Below the pieces are notes generated by a model. The model was not told the origin of the DNA and made no database searches. It worked only from the letters and a program-made list of their open reading frames with translations. A program made the position numbers and the translations under genes. From NCBI GenBank assembly GCA_002171085.1, contig NHGV01000003.1:127663-144548 (forward strand): DNA of 16,886 nt, in the 5' to 3' direction. The stretch comes from Pelagibacteraceae bacterium TMED146. GTDB lineage: Bacteria; Pseudomonadota; Alphaproteobacteria; Pelagibacterales; Pelagibacteraceae. Below are positions 14,504-16,886 of this stretch, piece after piece (positions within the stretch are counted from its first letter, which is position 1; the number at the start of each line of letters is the position of its first letter).

Positions 14504-15935
14504 AAATTTCGGGCAATTTTACAATGGAAGTTGGCATCAGTCATTTGATAAAAGTACTTATGAAGTAATTAATCCCTGTAATGAAGAAGTTATAGGAGAT
14601 GTATCTAATGCAAAACCAGAAGATGTAGACAATGCTCTAAATAGTGCAAAAAAAGGATTCGAAAATTGGAAAAAGACTGCTCCTTGGGAAAGAAGTAAAA
14701 TTATAAGAAAAGCAGCAGATTTAATAAGAGAAAATAAAGAGACAATTGCTAAATGGATTTCACTTGAGGTAGGTAAACCTTTAAAGGAATCATTAGCTGA
14801 GGTGGAGGGTTCAGCTGAAATTTTTGAGTGGAATTCAGAAGAGACAAAAAGAATATTTGGTCAAAATATTGAAAGCAGATTCCCAACAACAAAAATGAGT
14901 ATATATTATCAACCAATTGGTGTCGTTGCAGCATTAGTTCCCTGGAATTTTCCTTGTATGCTGGCATCAAGAAAAATTTCAACTTCTTTGGCAGCTGGTT
15001 GTTCTGTTATTTGTAAACCAGATATCATAACACCGGGAAGCGTAATGTCTCTTGTAGATATAATTAGCAAAGCTGGTTTTCCTGATGGTGCTATCAATTT
15101 GTTATCCGGAGATCCTGCAAAAGTTTCTGAACAGTTAATTTCTTCAGATATTGTAAAAAAAGTTTCCATTACTGGATCGACAAGAGTAGGAAAAATAATT
15201 CTAAAACAAGCAGCAGATAAGGTACAAAGAGTAACTATGGAATTAAGCGGTCATGCACCTTTTATAGTCTATGAAGATGCCAACGTAGAAAAAGCAGTAG
15301 ATGTAGCAATGGCAGCTAAATATAGAAATAACGGTCAAGTGTGTATTTCACCAAGCAGATTTTATATTCACGAAAAAATTAAATCAAAGTTTCAAGATCT
15401 ATTTGTCAAAAAGACCTTAAAATTAAAAATGGGTGATGCTTTTTCAAATCCAGACTTAGGTCCTATCACTACAGAAAGAAGATTAGATGACGTTCAAAAG
15501 CTTTCCAACTTAACTGTAGAGGAAGGTGCTGAACTAATTTGCGGAGGTAAGAGAGCTCCCAGTTTCAATCAAGGCTATTATTTTGAACCAACAGTTTTTG
15601 ATAAAGTAAAAGATAACTTTACTATAATGACCGAAGAACCTTTTGCACCTTTGAGCCCAATCTTGTCTTTTAAAGATTTTGATGAGGTAGTTGAAAGAGC
15701 TAATAATCACGATAATGGCTTGTCCTCATATGTTTGTACTACTTCAATGAAAAAGGCATATCAAACGGCAGATGCCCTTGAAACTGGCATGGTATCAATT
15801 AATACTCCAGTTGTAGCTGTAGCCGAAGCTCCCTTTGGAGGTATAAAGCAAAGTGGTTACGGAAGAGAAGGTGGAAGTGAAGCAATCAAAGATTATTTAA
15901 ACACAAAATATACACATTTAGGATTAGATACTTAG
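14496..15935 (+). CDS. NAD(P)-dependent aldehyde dehydrogenase (GabD-like)
   Basis: A 479-residue ALDH superfamily enzyme, nearest in length and style to succinate semialdehyde and related aldehyde dehydrogenases. Oxyanion Asn151 in VPWNFP, Lys174 in CKPDIITP, SITGSTRVG near 224-232, catalytic Glu249 in MELSGHAP (most relatives have ELGG), nucleophile Cys283 in NNGQVCISPSR, and APFGGIKQSGYGREGG at the C-terminal side. The active site is complete. It is a different branch from the 491-aa enzyme on the other strand, so two aldehydes or two steps are likely. The ATG lies within the end of the TctA gene, 8 bases of overlap, and the stop overlaps the convergent 207-aa gene by 4 bases. Confidence 0.93.
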   Translation: MYKNFGQFYNGSWHQSFDKSTYEVINPCNEEVIGDVSNAKPEDVDNALNSAKKGFENWKKTAPWERSKIIRKAADLIRENKETIAKWISLEVGKPLKESLAEVEGSAEIFEWNSEETKRIFGQNIESRFPTTKMSIYYQPIGVVAALVPWNFPCMLASRKISTSLAAGCSVICKPDIITPGSVMSLVDIISKAGFPDGAINLLSGDPAKVSEQLISSDIVKKVSITGSTRVGKIILKQAADKVQRVTMELSGHAPFIVYEDANVEKAVDVAMAAKYRNNGQVCISPSRFYIHEKIKSKFQDLFVKKTLKLKMGDAFSNPDLGPITTERRLDDVQKLSNLTVEEGAELICGGKRAPSFNQGYYFEPTVFDKVKDNFTIMTEEPFAPLSPILSFKDFDEVVERANNHDNGLSSYVCTTSMKKAYQTADALETGMVSINTPVVAVAEAPFGGIKQSGYGREGGSEAIKDYLNTKYTHLGLDT

Positions 15936-16555
15936 GCTATTTTTTTTATAAAATATAAATTTGTATTTTGAATTTTATTAAAACTTAAAGTTTTAGTTTG
16001 AAAGATAGAGGAATCCAAATTTGTTTTTACTAAATAAATACTTTTTTCAACATTTTGTTTTTGAACGAGGTCTGTGATTAGTGCTATGTGCTCATTAGAG
16101 TCTACATAAATAATAGTAAGATCACAGCCTAATTTTAAATAATTCAATAATTTATTTTCATTCAAATTATCAATATCTAATTTATCTTTATAAATATCAT
16201 TTGAATTAATCTCATCAAAATAAGTATCTTCATTGCTCATTTCTTCTCTGAGAGATATTTGATTATTCTGATCATTATACTGATAGGATAATTTAAGAAT
16301 TTTTTCACTTTTTGTTAGAAAGTTGACCTTTGATCTCTCAGAACTATTCATTAGGCAAATCAATGGAATTTTTAAACTATCAAAACCTGTCAATAAAATG
16401 CTTTTAGAAGCACTTGATAAATTTGCTATTAACAAACTTTCATAATCTATTAAATCATCTATAAAATTAACTGTTTCTTGTATTTTAATTTTTTTAAGTT
16501 TTATTATTTCTTGAAGGGTGACATCTTCGCCTAAATCTAAAATGTTTTTTTTCAT
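15932..16555 (-). CDS. Hypothetical protein (207 aa), no family recognised
   Basis: No domain recognised. The protein is rich in Ile, Leu, Asn, Lys and Asp, with no signal peptide or clear membrane span. Two hydrophobic beta-like strands with adjoining helices, SILLTGFDSLKIPLICLMNS near 52-71 and DLTIIYVDSNEHIALITDL near 144-162, suggest an alpha/beta fold, and a very acidic segment (residues about 105-130) lies between them. No nucleotide-binding loop is visible. Its ATG at 16555 is divergent from the lipoyl-protein gene, 43 bases apart, and its 3' end overlaps the aldehyde dehydrogenase by 4 bases. The uninterrupted 207 codons and the clean fit between neighbours support a real gene, but function is unknown. 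Confidence 0.65.
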   Translation of the reverse strand: MKKNILDLGEDVTLQEIIKLKKIKIQETVNFIDDLIDYESLLIANLSSASKSILLTGFDSLKIPLICLMNSSERSKVNFLTKSEKILKLSYQYNDQNNQISLREEMSNEDTYFDEINSNDIYKDKLDIDNLNENKLLNYLKLGCDLTIIYVDSNEHIALITDLVQKQNVEKSIYLVKTNLDSSIFQTKTLSFNKIQNTNLYFIKKIA

Positions 16556-16598
16556 TATTTATGTTATTACTTCATATAAATAAACCAATTCAAAAAAT

Positions 16599-16886
16599 AT
16601 GGAAATTAAAGTACCAGATATAGGAGATTTTAAAGATGTAGAAATTATTGAAATTCTTGTTAAAGAAGGACAAAAAGTTTCAAAAAACGATCCTCTAATC
16701 ACCCTTGAGAGTGATAAGTCAAGCGTTGAGGTTCCATCGTCATTAGATGGAACAATTCAAAAATTAAATGTGAAGATCGGTGATAAAGTTTCAGAAGGAA
16801 GTATTATTGGAATAATAGATAATGGATCAAATGGAGCTGAACCAAAAGATAATTCAGAAATAAAAATAACTGAGTCAGATAGTAGC
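16599..16886 (+). CDS. Lipoyl-domain protein, 2-oxoacid dehydrogenase E2 type (partial)
   Basis: The first 96 codons of a gene that runs off the right edge. Residues 1-76 are a complete biotinyl/lipoyl domain: EIKVPDIGDF, ILVKEGQKVSKNDPLITLE, then ESDKSSVEVPS with the lipoylated Lys40, and IGDKVSEGSIIGII. A flexible acidic linker starts at about residue 77. The ESDK..VEVPS form is typical of AceF-type dihydrolipoamide acetyltransferase, partner of the homodimeric AceE pyruvate dehydrogenase; a dihydrolipoamide dehydrogenase carrying an N-terminal lipoyl domain is the main alternative. The visible part cannot separate these. No SD is seen before the ATG. Confidence 0.85.
   Translation, partial: MEIKVPDIGDFKDVEIIEILVKEGQKVSKNDPLITLESDKSSVEVPSSLDGTIQKLNVKIGDKVSEGSIIGIIDNGSNGAEPKDNSEIKITESDSS

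Noticed and set aside
14749..15169. Two minus-strand ORFs (77 and 86 codons) inside the second aldehyde dehydrogenase
   Set aside because: Both are antisense to intact ALDH motifs and have no independent start signals.
16556..16598. TATAAA box before the lipoyl-protein gene as a promoter
   Set aside because: The -10 like box at 16575-16580 has only a poor -35 (TTCATT) at a suitable distance; in such AT-rich DNA this is not enough to annotate.

Overview
This AT-rich, tightly packed window comes from an alphaproteobacterium, most probably a streamlined marine lineage such as SAR11/Pelagibacterales. Evidence for the group: a DUF2948-family gene sits between murA and hisD, the tRNA-His lacks the encoded G-1 and has A73, and the histidyl-tRNA synthetase is of the divergent alphaproteobacterial type. 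Intergenic gaps are a few bases, many genes overlap by 1-16 bases, and few start codons have a Shine-Dalgarno (SD) sequence. The genus-level placement is inference. No gene-free stretch exceeds 300 bases; the longest is the 153-base gap between the two left-hand tRNAs.

Left block, 1-5916, all on the minus strand (core genes). In transcription order: a small secreted or lipoprotein-like gene, cspA with its own promoter, two small conserved-looking genes (65 and 35 aa), dcd, murA, a DUF2948 gene, hisD, infA, maf, tRNA-Phe(GAA), tRNA-His(GTG) and the start of hisS, which runs off the left edge. From cspA to maf the genes are close enough to be one long transcript. hisS begins 5 bases after the CCA end of tRNA-His.

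Middle block, 6004-15935 (accessory catabolic region). It starts at a plus-strand tRNA-Thr(GGT). It is organised as a divergon around 10384-10501. Leftward (minus) run: a small ABM-family monooxygenase-like protein, an aldehyde dehydrogenase, a GntR/UTRA regulator, an atypical short-chain dehydrogenase and a beta-hydroxyacid dehydrogenase. Rightward (plus) run: a formamidase/aliphatic amidase-like nitrilase-superfamily enzyme, a complete tripartite tricarboxylate transporter (TctC-, TctB- and TctA-type) and a second aldehyde dehydrogenase. Divergent promoters can be read in the shared region, and a pair of AATACGT repeats 10 bp apart flanks the rightward -10 box, a good candidate operator for the GntR protein. 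Together the genes look like an inducible system that imports a carboxylate, removes an amide nitrogen and oxidises alcohol and aldehyde intermediates. The substrate cannot be read from the sequence.

Right edge, 15932-16886: an unrecognised 207-aa minus-strand gene that overlaps the end of the second aldehyde dehydrogenase, and, divergent from it, the start of a lipoyl-domain protein (2-oxoacid dehydrogenase E2 type) that runs off the right edge.
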